From the NCBI RefSeq assembly GCF_000364625.1, contig NZ_KB822613.1, positions 36,709-100,708 of the forward strand: a DNA stretch of 64,000 nt, written 5' to 3'. The notes under the pieces were generated by a model that was not told where the DNA came from, did no database searches, and saw only the letters and a program-made list of their open reading frames with translations. Shown here piece by piece: positions 33,012 to 41,608 of the stretch (position 1 is its first letter; each line of letters opens with the position of its first letter). This DNA comes from Pseudomonas thermotolerans DSM 14292. Its GTDB lineage: Bacteria > Pseudomonadota > Gammaproteobacteria > Pseudomonadales > Pseudomonadaceae. The position numbers and the translations under genes are program-made.

Positions 33012-33233
33012 ATGATCCAACGAATCCTGCCGGCCTTCCTGCTGGCCCTCGGACTCGGCATCCTGGCCGGCTGCTCGTCGCCCGCGGTGATCACCCTCAA
33101 CGACGGCCGCGAGATCCAGGCGGTGGATACCCCGGAATACGACGAGGAGTCCGGCTTCTATGAATTCGAGCAGCTGGATGGCAAGCGCGTGCGGGTCAAC
33201 AAGGATCAGGTCCGCACCGTGAAGGAGCTCTGA
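33012..33233 (+). CDS. YgdI/YgdR-family small lipoprotein
   Basis: 73-residue lipoprotein. Signal peptide MIQRILPAFLLALGLGI, lipobox LAGC with modified Cys22-23. The short mature domain (ITLNDGREIQAVDTPEYDEE ... GKRVRVNKDQVRTV) is the SH3-like YgdI/YgdR fold. Good Shine-Dalgarno (AAGGAGA) before the ATG. Such lipoproteins are abundant outer-membrane or periplasmic small proteins of unclear role. It lies just before tRNA-Pro. Confidence 0.9.
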   Translation: MIQRILPAFLLALGLGILAGCSSPAVITLNDGREIQAVDTPEYDEESGFYEFEQLDGKRVRVNKDQVRTVKEL

Positions 33234-33381
33234 AGGCGTCCTGCCCCGCACGAAGCCGCGACGGATCGCGCTTCGCGCCCGCCCCCGGTTCCGGCGACTC
33301 CGCTGCCGGTGCCGGAGGCAAAAAAAATTTCACATAACCTCTTGTGCAATAAAAGTTTTTCGGTATCATTGTCGCCACTTA

Positions 33382-33458
33382 CGGAGTGTAGCGCAGCCTG
33401 GTAGCGCGTCTCGTTCGGGACGAGAAGGTCGCAGGTTCGAATCCTGTCTCTCCGACCA
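33382..33458 (+). tRNA. tRNA-Pro (anticodon CGG)
   Basis: 77-nt tRNA with encoded CCA. Cloverleaf: acceptor CGGAGTG/CTCTCCG, D-stem GCGC/GCGC, anticodon stem TCTCG/CGAGA with loop TTCGGGA, T-arm GCAGG-TTCGAAT-CCTGT. Anticodon CGG reads CCG. Acceptor position 6:67 is a U:U mismatch and 49:65 is G:U. Followed by a strong terminator. Confidence 0.97.
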
Positions 33459-33464
33459 ATCGAA

Positions 33465-33494
33465 GAAACCCGCCCTCATGGCGGGTTTCTTTTT
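33465..33494 (+). terminator. intrinsic terminator of tRNA-Pro
   Basis: GAAACCCGCC pairs with GGCGGGTTTC around CTCAT, followed by TTTTT. It begins 7 bp after the tRNA. Confidence 0.9.
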
Positions 33495-33548
33495 GCCCAC
33501 GATTTTTCCGGACTGACCACGCCTCCCGGTCAGCCCGCATTCACCCCG

Positions 33549-33785
33549 TCAGCGCAGGAACTCCACCACCTGCTCGGCATCGAACGGCCAGTTCAACTCG
33601 GCCCCGGTGTCGCAGCGGCGCAGCACCGGAATCCGCAGGCCGTAGCGTTCGACCCACTCCTCGTGCTCGGCGATATCGATCAACTCGACCAGCAAGCCGT
33701 GCTCGACGAACGGCATGAGCAGCGCCTCGGCCACTTCGCAGAGATGACAACCCAGGGTGCCGAAGAGCTGGCATTCGGGAAGCAT
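33549..33785 (-). CDS. glutaredoxin/thioredoxin-fold small protein
   Basis: 78 residues with the DUF836-like thioredoxin fold: N-terminal QLFGTLGCHLCEVAEALL contains a redox CxxC (Cys13, Cys16), VELIDIAEHEEWVERYG forms the second strand and helix, and RIPVLRR carries the cis-Pro. Small single-domain glutaredoxin-like proteins of this type are cytosolic; substrate unknown. The start is ATG (MLPECQLFG); the open frame upstream lies in the tRNA/porin spacer and is not coding-like. Isolated gene, convergent to tRNA-Pro and divergent from the porin. Confidence 0.85.
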   Translation of the reverse strand: MLPECQLFGTLGCHLCEVAEALLMPFVEHGLLVELIDIAEHEEWVERYGLRIPVLRRCDTGAELNWPFDAEQVVEFLR

Positions 33786-34011
33786 GGACGAACCTCGTGT
33801 GCGGAAAACTCGCAGTGTAACAAGCCCTCCGCCGGCAACCGAGCCTCTCCCGGGACAGCGCGACGGTCGGGTGACCAATTGCCGCGTTTCGTCCGGAAAA
33901 TCCCTACCGACTAATGTCTAAAGGCCCGAACTTCACGGCATGTGCTTTAGTAAAGAAGTTGTAACAGTACGGTCACACACCGCCTGCCACATCCACGAGG
34001 AGACAACAATA

Positions 34012-35274
34012 ATGAACAGCTCCCCTCTCGCCCGTGCCGTGGCCCTGGCCGCGCTGGGCGCTCTCACCCTTCCGGGGCTCGCCCAAGCGGAGTTCATCAA
34101 GGACAGCAAAGGCACGCTGGAACTGCGCAACTTCTACTTCAACCGCGACTTCCGCCAGGACGGCGCTCCACAGGCCAAGGCCGAGGAATGGGCTCAAGGC
34201 TTCCTGCTGCGCCTCGAGTCCGGCTACACCGAAGGCAGCATCGGCGTCGGGGTGGACGCCCTCGGCCTGCTCGGCGTCAAGCTCGACTCCAGCGCCGGCC
34301 GCAGCGGTACCGGCCTGCTCAAGCGCGACCGGGAAACCGGCGAAGCCCAGGACGAATACGGTGAGCTGGGCCTGACCGCCAAGCTGCGCGCCTCGAAGAG
34401 CACCCTGAAGATCGGCACCCTGCTGCCCAAACTGCCGGTGGTGCAGTACAACGATGCCCGCCTGCTGCCGCAGACCTTCAGCGGCGGCCACCTCAACTCC
34501 ATGGAGATCGACGGCCTGACCCTCGACGCCGGCCGCCTGCGCCAGGTCAACCAGCGTGACTCCTCCGACTACGAAGACATGGTCATCACCGGTGGCGGTC
34601 AGCGTGGCATCAGCTTCGCCGACGGCACCACCGCGGACCACTTCGACTTCGCTGGCGCCACCTACAAGTGGAACGACCAACTGAGCACCAGCTACCACTT
34701 CGGCAAGCTGGACGAGTTCTACAAGCAGCATTACCTGAGCCTGGTCCACACCTGGCCGATCGCCGAGAAGCAGTCGCTGAAGTCGGACATCCGCTGGGCG
34801 CGCTCCACCGATGACGGCACCAGCAATGTCGACAACAAGGCGTTCAACGCCATGTTCACCTACAGCCTCGGCTCCCATGCCTTCGGCCTCGGCTTCCAGG
34901 ACATGAGCGGCGACACCGGCTTCGCCTACATCAACGGCACCGACCCCTACCTGGTCAACTACATCCAGATCGGCGACTTCGCCAACAAGGACGAACGCTC
35001 CTGGCAGGCTCGCTACGACTACAACTTCGCCGCCCTGGGCATCCCCGGCCTGACCTTCATGACCCGCTACGTCACCGGCGACGACATCGACCGTGGCGCG
35101 GGCGTTTCCGAAGGCAAGGAATGGGAACGCAACACCGACATCGCCTACGTGTTCCAGGAAGGCCCGTTGAAGAACCTCGGCCTGCGCTGGCGCAACGCGA
35201 CCTACCGCTCCAACTTCGGCAACGACCTGGACGAGAACCGCCTGATCGTCAGCTACACCGTGCCGCTGTGGTAA
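34012..35274 (+). CDS. OprD-family outer membrane porin
   Basis: 420-residue porin of the OprD/OccD-OccK family. Signal peptide MNSSPLARAVALAALGALTLPGLAQA, mature start EFIKDSKGTLELRNFYFNRD as in OprD. The 18-strand barrel shows alternating aromatic girdles, the conserved ESGYTEGSIGVGVDALGLLGVKLDSS and C-terminal Trp (SYTVPLW) needed for BamA recognition. It is preceded by GAGGAG. Position near mobA/tRNA-Pro suggests the OpdQ relative of P. aeruginosa, but substrate (aromatic or small acids for OccK types) cannot be read from sequence. Confidence 0.92.
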   Translation: MNSSPLARAVALAALGALTLPGLAQAEFIKDSKGTLELRNFYFNRDFRQDGAPQAKAEEWAQGFLLRLESGYTEGSIGVGVDALGLLGVKLDSSAGRSGTGLLKRDRETGEAQDEYGELGLTAKLRASKSTLKIGTLLPKLPVVQYNDARLLPQTFSGGHLNSMEIDGLTLDAGRLRQVNQRDSSDYEDMVITGGGQRGISFADGTTADHFDFAGATYKWNDQLSTSYHFGKLDEFYKQHYLSLVHTWPIAEKQSLKSDIRWARSTDDGTSNVDNKAFNAMFTYSLGSHAFGLGFQDMSGDTGFAYINGTDPYLVNYIQIGDFANKDERSWQARYDYNFAALGIPGLTFMTRYVTGDDIDRGAGVSEGKEWERNTDIAYVFQEGPLKNLGLRWRNATYRSNFGNDLDENRLIVSYTVPLW

Positions 35275-35319
35275 GCGCGTCACGCTGAAACACCGGGCGG
35301 TGCAAGGCCGCTCAGCGAT

Positions 35320-35357
35320 GAACGCCGCGCTGCCGGTCAGGAGCGCGGCGTTCTTCT
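35320..35357 (+). terminator. terminator after the OprD-family gene
   Basis: GAACGCCGCGCT pairs with AGCGCGGCGTTC (12 bp) around a 10-nt loop, followed by TTCT. Stem is strong, U-tract is weak. Confidence 0.6.
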
Positions 35358-35551
35358 ACCCGGAAGCAGGCGGCAAGAAGCCCCAAAACGACTCGCCGCG
35401 ACAATCCGGCTCACCAGCCTGGGCCAGTGCCTGACAATCCACCGGCCCGGGCACGCCGGGGCCCCGCTCCCAGACCAGAAGTCATACTAGGAACCATTCG
35501 AAAGGCACTAGACTCATAACTTCATTCTTCAACCACAAGGAAGCTACCGCC

Positions 35552-35866
35552 ATGCCTCGCAACACAGCGACATCCCAACAGGACGCGCTCCTGGCCGAAT
35601 TCAAGGCTCTGGTCGCGGATACGGAAAAACTGCTGCAGGACACCGCCGAGCTGGCCGGTGCCGAAGCCGAGGCGATGCGCGCGCAGGTGCACGACAAGCT
35701 GAAGCGCGCCCGGGAAACCCTGCAGGGCGCCGAGCAGGCCATGCTGAGCCGCGGCCGGGAAGCGCTCGACAGCACCGAAGCCTACGTCGCCGAGCACCCC
35801 TGGCATGCCCTGGGCATCGCCGCCGGCGTCGGCTTCCTGTTGGGCCTGCTCAGCGCGCGGCGGTGA
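35552..35866 (+). CDS. ElaB/YqjD/DUF883-family protein
   Basis: 104 residues. Coiled-coil helix over residues 10-80 (AEFKALVADTEKLLQDTAEL, REALDSTEAYVAEHP) ending in a C-terminal transmembrane helix with basic tail (HALGIAAGVGFLLGLLSARR), the YqjD tail-anchor that docks on ribosomes in stationary phase in E. coli. The gene is the first of a three-gene operon with the DUF1469 and YqjK-like genes; stop overlaps the next possible GTG start. Confidence 0.92.
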   Translation: MPRNTATSQQDALLAEFKALVADTEKLLQDTAELAGAEAEAMRAQVHDKLKRARETLQGAEQAMLSRGREALDSTEAYVAEHPWHALGIAAGVGFLLGLLSARR

Positions 35867-35868
35867 CC

Positions 35869-36261
35869 ATGAGCGACGCCATGGATACCTCCTCCAAGGA
35901 AGGCCAGGGCTCCTCGCCACGGCGCCTGGGGGCCGCCTTCCTGGGGCTGCTCGGCAACCACATCGAGCTGTTCGGCATCGAGCTGCAGGAACAGAAGGCC
36001 CGTACCCTGCGCCTGCTGCTGTTCGCCGGCTTCGCGCTGATCTTCGGCCTGCTGCTGATCGTCGGGCTGTCCGGGCTGCTGATCGTGACCCTCTGGGACA
36101 CCCCCTACCGGGTCCCGGCGATGATCGGCCTGTGCCTGTTCTACGCCATCGCCGCCGCCTACTGTGCCCTGCGCCTGCGCGCCGCGGTGAACGACGAATC
36201 CTCCCCCTTCAGCGCCACCCTCGAGGAACTGGCACGCGACCGGGAGCACCTGCTGCCATGA
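35869..36261 (+). CDS. YqjE/DUF1469-family inner membrane protein
   Basis: 130 residues with two transmembrane helices (LRLLLFAGFALIFGLLLIVG around residue 45 and YRVPAMIGLCLFYAIAAAYC around 80) and cytoplasmic ends; typical phage-holin-superfamily-like YqjE/DUF1469. I take the ATG (MSDAMDTSSKE) 3 bp after the preceding stop; a GTG overlapping that stop by 4 bp is possible. Cotranscribed with the YqjD-like gene and overlapped by the next start (ATGA). Function in the envelope or ribosome hibernation context is unclear. Confidence 0.88.
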   Translation: MSDAMDTSSKEGQGSSPRRLGAAFLGLLGNHIELFGIELQEQKARTLRLLLFAGFALIFGLLLIVGLSGLLIVTLWDTPYRVPAMIGLCLFYAIAAAYCALRLRAAVNDESSPFSATLEELARDREHLLP

Positions 36262-36605
36262 ACCTGCCCGAACTGCCTCCGAACGCCAGTCGCCGCGACA
36301 TGCGCAAGGCCATCCTGCGCCTGCGCATGGAAATGCACCGCCAGGAGATCCGTCACGAGTCGCAGCAACTGCTGCAGCCCCTGCGCAGAGCCCGTGGCTT
36401 CACCAGCAACCTGTCCGGCACCCTGGGGCTCGATCGCGCACCAGCATGGGGCATTGCCGCACTGGCCGCGCTGGGATTCCTGACCGGCAGACGCCGGGGA
36501 CTGTTGCGCCTGATCCGCCTAGGCACCCTGCTCTATCCCGTGCTGAGCCTGGCCCTGCGCCGTTCTTCCAGCCCAACTGACGGCAAACCGCCGGCTTCTT
36601 CCTGA
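36258..36605 (+). CDS. YqjK-like protein
   Basis: 115-residue basic protein with the operon's third position. The N-terminal RRDMRKAILRLRMEMHRQEI and HESQQLLQPLRRARGF helices are positively charged; a hydrophobic C-terminal part (WGIAALAALGFLTG, LYPVLSLALRR) may peripherally associate with the membrane. Start ATG overlaps the preceding stop as ATGA. YqjK-type genes follow yqjD-yqjE in enterobacteria and pseudomonads; function unknown. Confidence 0.82.
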   Translation: MNLPELPPNASRRDMRKAILRLRMEMHRQEIRHESQQLLQPLRRARGFTSNLSGTLGLDRAPAWGIAALAALGFLTGRRRGLLRLIRLGTLLYPVLSLALRRSSSPTDGKPPASS

Positions 36606-36636
36606 CAGCTGGCCGCAATCTTGCTAAGTGCTTGAG

Positions 36637-36656
36637 CCGTCGAGCGATTTCGACGG
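36637..36656 (+). terminator. hairpin after the YqjK-like gene
   Basis: CCGTCGA pairs with TCGACGG around a 6-nt loop, 32 bp after the stop; followed by TCTCGAG, so U-tract is poor. Confidence 0.3.
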
Positions 36657-36743
36657 TCTCGAGCCAGCAGTTTCGACCCGCGCCCAGATGACGGGCTGGA
36701 ACTGCCCGGCACGGGGACACTCACCCAGCCCAAGGATGCCGCC

Positions 36744-37916
36744 GTGATAGATGGGCAGCCCGTTGTCTGCTTCCAGCCCTTCATCGATACCGCCACCGGC
36801 CTGATCGCCGGGGTCGAGGCCCTCGGTCGGATTCGCCTGCCCGATGGCCAACTACTCTCCGTCGGCCCGCTGTTCGCCGATCCCAAGATCCCCGTCGGTG
36901 CCCTGCGCCGCCTGGACCGGCAGATCCGCGAGGAGGCCCTGCGTCGCCTGCACGAAGCGCCGGCCGACTGGTTCCTGAGCCTGAACATCTCGCCACGCTG
37001 GATCGGCCGCCTGCGCCCCCAGCAGCCACTGCCGAGCCTCAAGCAGCTGAAACGCACCGAGGTGGCGGCGCAGCGGGTGGTCTTCGAGATCACCGAGCTG
37101 AGCGGCGGCAGTCAGCGCCTGCCTGAGGTGGTCGAGCGCTACCGCGAGGTCGGCGCGCGTGTTGCCATCGACGATTTCGGCGCCGGCTATTCGCAGCTCG
37201 ACCGCGTGCTGGCCCTGCAGCCGGACATCCTCAAGCTGGACATGCGCCTGTTCCAGGCCGCGGCCCGGGGCGGGCCGAGCAGCGAAGTGGTGCGGGCCCT
37301 GGCGCAGATGGCGGAAAAGACCGGCTGCTGGATCATCGCCGAAGGCGTGGAAACCGAGGCCGAGCTGGACTTCGCCCTGGAATGCGGCGCCCGCTACGTA
37401 CAGGGCTACCTGTTCGCCAGACCCGAGCTGGAGTTCTTCCCGGCCGACACCTTCGTCGAATGCTTCTCGAGGCTGCGCGAGCGCTACGTGCAACGCAAGC
37501 TCGCCGAGCGCACCCGGCTGCTGCACCTGCGTCGGCAACTGGCGGAGCTGATGAGCCAGCTCAGGATCTGGGTCGAACGGGGCTACCGGCACGAGGAACT
37601 GCCGGCGCCGAACCAGTACCCCTGGCTGCTGCGCATCTACCAGTGCGACCGCAGCGGCACCCAGATCACTCCCAACCTGGACCGGCGCGACGGCAGCTGG
37701 CAGGAGGACTACCGCTACCTCGGGCACAACTGGTCGTGGCGGCCCTACTTCTACCAACTGCTCGCCGAGAGCCGCGAGGAACGCCGCCTGATCCTCTCCA
37801 GCACCTATCGCGACGCCACCAGCAACCAGTACTGCATGACCGCCGGACAGTTCATCGACGAGGGCCGGCGCCTGCTGCTCATCGACATCGAGGCGGCCGG
37901 ACTGCAAGGTGCCTAG
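36744..37916 (+). CDS. EAL-domain c-di-GMP phosphodiesterase with YkuI_C-like extension
   Basis: 390 residues. EAL domain in residues 5-230 with an intact active site: Glu25-Ala-Leu (GVEALGR), Asn81 (LNISP), Glu115, Asp143-Asp144 (AIDDFGAGYS), Lys164 (LKLDMR), Glu200 and Glu203 (IIAEGVE), Gln220 (YVQGYLF). This predicts hydrolysis of c-di-GMP to pGpG. The last 150 residues (from about 255; WLLRIYQCDRSGTQITPNLD ... LGHNWSWRPYFYQLLAES) resemble the Cache/YkuI_C-type sensor attached to EAL proteins. No transmembrane segment, so cytosolic. Start is GTG with AAGGA 7 bp before; the frame is open upstream to 36636 without ATG. Confidence 0.93.
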   Translation: MIDGQPVVCFQPFIDTATGLIAGVEALGRIRLPDGQLLSVGPLFADPKIPVGALRRLDRQIREEALRRLHEAPADWFLSLNISPRWIGRLRPQQPLPSLKQLKRTEVAAQRVVFEITELSGGSQRLPEVVERYREVGARVAIDDFGAGYSQLDRVLALQPDILKLDMRLFQAAARGGPSSEVVRALAQMAEKTGCWIIAEGVETEAELDFALECGARYVQGYLFARPELEFFPADTFVECFSRLRERYVQRKLAERTRLLHLRRQLAELMSQLRIWVERGYRHEELPAPNQYPWLLRIYQCDRSGTQITPNLDRRDGSWQEDYRYLGHNWSWRPYFYQLLAESREERRLILSSTYRDATSNQYCMTAGQFIDEGRRLLLIDIEAAGLQGA

Positions 37917-38034
37917 GGCTACGCGCCGGTCGGCGCGCGGGAGTCTTGTCGGGTTTTCCTCATCCGCTCATTTACTTTTCGGGCGCCATCCCCAACGCTT
38001 GCAGGACATCGTCCCAGGCAAGTAAGGAAGCCCG

Positions 38035-38967
38035 ATGGCCGGAACCAGTCTGCTCGCACTGCTCGACGACATCGCCAGCGTGCTCGACGATGTCTCGCTG
38101 ATGACCAAGATGGCGGCGAAGAAGACCGCCGGGGTGCTCGGCGACGACCTGGCGCTGAACGCCCAGCAGGTGGTCGGCGTCAGGGCCGACCGCGAACTGC
38201 CGGTGGTCTGGGCGGTTGCCAAGGGGTCGCTGCGCAACAAGCTGATCCTGGTGCCAGCCGCCCTGCTGATCAGCGCCCTCGCCCCCTGGGCGGTAACGCC
38301 GCTGCTGATGCTCGGCGGCGCCTTTCTCTGCTACGAAGGCTTCGAGAAGCTCGCCCACCGCTTCCTGCACTCCGCGGAAGAGGATGCCCGCGAGCATGCC
38401 GAGCTGCTCGCCGCGCTCAGCGACCCGCAGGCGGATCTGCTGGCCCTGGAGAAGGCCAAGATCGCCGGCGCGGTACGCACCGACCTCATCCTCTCCGCGG
38501 AGATCATCGCCATCACCCTGGGCGCGGTGGCCGGCGCGCCCTTCCCGCAGCAGGTGCTGGTGCTCGCCGGCATCGCCCTGCTGATGACCGGCGGGGTCTA
38601 CGGACTGGTCGCCGGCATCGTCAAGCTGGACGACGCCGGGCTCTACCTGAGCCGCCAGGGTGGCGTGCTGCGCGCCCTCGGCCAGGGCATCCTGAGCGCC
38701 GCCCCCTATCTGATGAAAAGCCTCTCGGTGCTCGGTACCATCGCCATGTTCATGGTCGGCGGGGGCATCATCGTCCACGGCCTGCCGGTCCTGCATCACG
38801 ACATCGAGGACCTGGCTCGGGCGACCGGCGAACTCGGCGGCCTCGGCCCGGCACTGGAGTGGCTCACCCCTGGAGTGCTCGGCGCCGTCGTCGGCGTCCT
38901 GGCCGGCGCCCTGGCACTCAGCCTGGTGACCCTGGCCGGCAAGCTGTACCGGGCGGTGAGGGACTAG
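38035..38967 (+). CDS. DUF808-family inner membrane protein
   Basis: 310 residues with the DUF808/YedI arrangement: an N-terminal amphipathic helix ([19 protein letters not shown]) with [16 protein letters not shown], then five or six transmembrane helices ([40 protein letters not shown] and others) and the signature [14 protein letters not shown]. Predicted inner membrane protein, proposed to be a transporter or channel, but unproven. The ATG follows AAGGAAG. It lies between the EAL gene and dgt on the same strand. Confidence 0.9.
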   Translation: MAGTSLLALLDDIASVLDDVSLMTKMAAKKTAGVLGDDLALNAQQVVGVRADRELPVVWAVAKGSLRNKLILVPAALLISALAPWAVTPLLMLGGAFLCYEGFEKLAHRFLHSAEEDAREHAELLAALSDPQADLLALEKAKIAGAVRTDLILSAEIIAITLGAVAGAPFPQQVLVLAGIALLMTGGVYGLVAGIVKLDDAGLYLSRQGGVLRALGQGILSAAPYLMKSLSVLGTIAMFMVGGGIIVHGLPVLHHDIEDLARATGELGGLGPALEWLTPGVLGAVVGVLAGALALSLVTLAGKLYRAVRD

Positions 38968-39078
38968 GAGGGATGTCCCGGCAGGGGCAGGCTACCCTTC
39001 TTCAGGACGCCCGCAGCATCAGGCTTCAAATGGAACGGCCCGGTATCGGACCAGGCCACTGACTGGCGAGGACAAGCC

Positions 39079-40410
39079 TTGGATTGGCATACCCTGCTCA
39101 CCCGCGAACGGCTCGGCAAACCGGTGCACAGCACCGAGGAGCTGGGGCGAAGCCCCTTCCACAAGGACCACGACCGCATCATCTTCTCCGGCGCCTTCCG
39201 CCGTCTGGGCCGCAAGACCCAGGTGCATCCGGTCACCAGCAACGACCACATCCACACCCGTCTGACCCACTCCCTGGAGGTGGGCTGCGTCGGCCGCTCC
39301 CTGGGCATGAGGGTCGGCGAGATGCTCCGCGACACCCTGCCCGACTGGTGTAGCCCGGGCGACCTCGGCGTGGTGGTGCAGTCCGCCTGCCTGGCCCACG
39401 ACATCGGCAATCCGCCGTTCGGGCATTCCGGCGAAGACGCCATCCGCTACTGGTTCCAGCAAGCCGCCGACCGCGGCTGGCTGGACGCCATGAGCGACGA
39501 CGAGCGCGCCGACTTCCTCAACTTCGAAGGCAACGCCCAGGGCCTGCGGGTGCTCACCCAGCTGGAATACCACCAGTTCGACGGCGGCATGCGCCTGACC
39601 TACGCCACCCTCGGCGCCTACCTCAAGTACCCCTGGAGCTCCCGCCACGCCCAGGCGCTGGGCTACAAGAAGCACAAGTTCGGCGCCTACCGCAGCGAGC
39701 TGCCGCTGCTCGAGCAGATCGCCGGCAGACTCGGCCTGCCGCCGCTGGAGGAGGAGCGCTGGGCGCGGCATCCGCTGGTCTACCTGATGGAGGCGGCGGA
39801 TGACATCTGCTACGGCCTGATCGATCTGGAAGACGGCCTGGAGATGGAGCTGCTCGACTACCAGGAGGTGGAGGCGCTGCTGCTCGACCTGGTGGGCGAC
39901 GACCTGCCGGAAACCTACCGCCAGCTCGGTCCGCGCGACTCGCGGCGGCGCAAGCTGGCGATCCTCCGCGGCAAGGCCATCGAGCACCTGACCAACGCCG
40001 CCGCGCGGGCCTTCGTCGATCAGCAGCCGGCCCTGCTCGCCGGCACCCTGAGCGGCGACCTGGTCGAGCACATGCACGGCCCGGCCAAGCGCTGCGTGCT
40101 GGGCGCCAAGGCCATCGCCCGGGAGAAGATCTTCCAGGACAAGCGCAAGACCCTCCACGAGATCGGCGCCTACACCACCCTGGAAATCCTCCTCAACGCC
40201 TTCTGCGGCGCGGCCCTGGAGCAGTACGGCGGACGCACGCCGTCCTTCAAGCACAGGCGCATCCTCGACCTGCTCGGTAACAACGCCCCGGCGCCGGAAT
40301 GGCCGCTGCACCAGGCGTTCCTGCGGGTGATCGACTTCATCGCCGGAATGACCGACAGCTACGCCACCGAGATGGCCCGGGAGATGACCGGCCGTTCAAG
40401 CGCGGGCTGA
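39079..40410 (+). CDS. dgt: deoxyguanosinetriphosphate triphosphohydrolase Dgt
   Basis: 443-residue HD-superfamily dNTP triphosphohydrolase (dGTP to deoxyguanosine and triphosphate), probably tetrameric or hexameric. HD metal ligands: His64 (RLTHSLEV), His107-Asp108 ([16 protein letters not shown]), with His116 nearby, and a distal Asp around 271 ([15 protein letters not shown]). The start codon is TTG ([13 protein letters not shown]) preceded by GAGGAC; no ATG is possible before the conserved [15 protein letters not shown]. The same N-terminus occurs in P. aeruginosa PA3043 as I remember it. Downstream of DUF808. Confidence 0.93.
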   Translation: MDWHTLLTRERLGKPVHSTEELGRSPFHKDHDRIIFSGAFRRLGRKTQVHPVTSNDHIHTRLTHSLEVGCVGRSLGMRVGEMLRDTLPDWCSPGDLGVVVQSACLAHDIGNPPFGHSGEDAIRYWFQQAADRGWLDAMSDDERADFLNFEGNAQGLRVLTQLEYHQFDGGMRLTYATLGAYLKYPWSSRHAQALGYKKHKFGAYRSELPLLEQIAGRLGLPPLEEERWARHPLVYLMEAADDICYGLIDLEDGLEMELLDYQEVEALLLDLVGDDLPETYRQLGPRDSRRRKLAILRGKAIEHLTNAAARAFVDQQPALLAGTLSGDLVEHMHGPAKRCVLGAKAIAREKIFQDKRKTLHEIGAYTTLEILLNAFCGAALEQYGGRTPSFKHRRILDLLGNNAPAPEWPLHQAFLRVIDFIAGMTDSYATEMAREMTGRSSAG

Positions 40411-40429
40411 TCCCGACGGGGCTGCGAAC

Positions 40430-41491
40430 ATGCGATCTTTCCCGTACCGGATCTTTCGCTGGCATGCCGGCTCGCCCGCCTGGGGAGCCGGTGTGGTGGC
40501 CACGCTCGGCTGCGCCCTGCCGCTGTCGCTAGGGCTGACCACCGGACACAGCGGCTTCCTGGTGGCGGCCTACGGCGCCTTCCAGGCTTCCCAGGCCGAT
40601 CCCCTGCAGCGCTTCGGCATGCTGCGCATGCTGCTGCTCACAGGCCTGGGCGCGCTGAGCGCCGGCCTCGGCTACTGGAGCGGCAGCCATCCACTGCTCA
40701 GCCTCGGCCTGTTCGCCGTCTTCGGACTGCTTCTCGCCTGGCTGCAGCGCTTCGGCAACGAGGCCGGCAAGCTGGGCGTCGGCCTGGCGATCTGCCTGGT
40801 GCTCGGACAAAGCCAGTACGGCACCGGCCAGCTGCACAACCCCGCGGCAGTGGGTACGCTGTTCATCCTCGGCGCACTCTGGGTGATGCTGCTGGCCTTC
40901 GGCCTGCGCGGCGCTCACGGTCTGCGCATGTGGCCACGCATGCCGCGCCTGCCCGGCCTGCTGCGGGCGCTACGCCGACATGCCCGGAGGCTGCCGCGCC
41001 GCCAGTGGCTGCTGCACGCCCTGGGCTGCAGCCTGGCCCTGGCACTGGCCGGCCTGGCGATCACGCTCGGCCAGCTGGCGCACGGCTACTGGCTGTCCCT
41101 GCTGGTGATCTGCAGCCTGCAGATCGAGCTGCAGGACAGCCTGGTCCACACCCTGCAGGCCAGCATGGCCGGCCTGTGCGGGGCGCTGCTGTCGATCCTG
41201 CTCGGCTACGGCCTGCAGAGCCCGGCGCAGATGGTCGCGACCCTGTTGCCGCTGATCTTCTTCTGCCGCACCTTCCAGGCCCATCGCTACGGCCTGTTCG
41301 TCCTGCAGTGCACGCTGTGCTTCGTGCTGCTCTCGGAAAGCCTCGCCGTGGACTGGGACCAACCGCAGGCCCGCCTGTTCAACAGCCTGCTAGGCGTCAC
41401 CCTGGCGATGCTGGTCGCCCTGCTGATGCACGGCCTGCGCCAGCACCTCGGCCGGGCGGGACTGCCCGTCTCGAAGTCCGAGCAGTCGTGA
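40430..41491 (+). CDS. FUSC-family inner membrane protein
   Basis: 353-residue polytopic protein with about 10 hydrophobic helices in two halves (first LSLGLTTGHSGFLVAAYGAF, second YWLSLLVICSLQIELQDSLV), the FUSC/aromatic-acid exporter layout. A cytoplasmic basic loop lies between them (LLRALRRHARRLPRRQW). Members include AaeB and YccS; efflux of aromatic acids or fusaric acid is the family role, not shown for this one. It begins 19 bp after dgt, so probably cotranscribed. Confidence 0.88.
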   Translation: MRSFPYRIFRWHAGSPAWGAGVVATLGCALPLSLGLTTGHSGFLVAAYGAFQASQADPLQRFGMLRMLLLTGLGALSAGLGYWSGSHPLLSLGLFAVFGLLLAWLQRFGNEAGKLGVGLAICLVLGQSQYGTGQLHNPAAVGTLFILGALWVMLLAFGLRGAHGLRMWPRMPRLPGLLRALRRHARRLPRRQWLLHALGCSLALALAGLAITLGQLAHGYWLSLLVICSLQIELQDSLVHTLQASMAGLCGALLSILLGYGLQSPAQMVATLLPLIFFCRTFQAHRYGLFVLQCTLCFVLLSESLAVDWDQPQARLFNSLLGVTLAMLVALLMHGLRQHLGRAGLPVSKSEQS

Positions 41492-41608
41492 ACTTGCGAC
41501 GGGGCAATGCCGGCGGGCTTGGGGCATAATGCGAACGAATTCACATCCTTGTAACCGCATCCTCATTCGTCACCTACTCGAACGCACGAGCGAAGGCTTA
41601 CTACTTCC

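Noticed and set aside
33382..33500. tRNA-Pro as an integration (att) site for a genomic island
   Set aside because: No integrase nearby and I could not find a repeated copy of the tRNA 3' end in the window.
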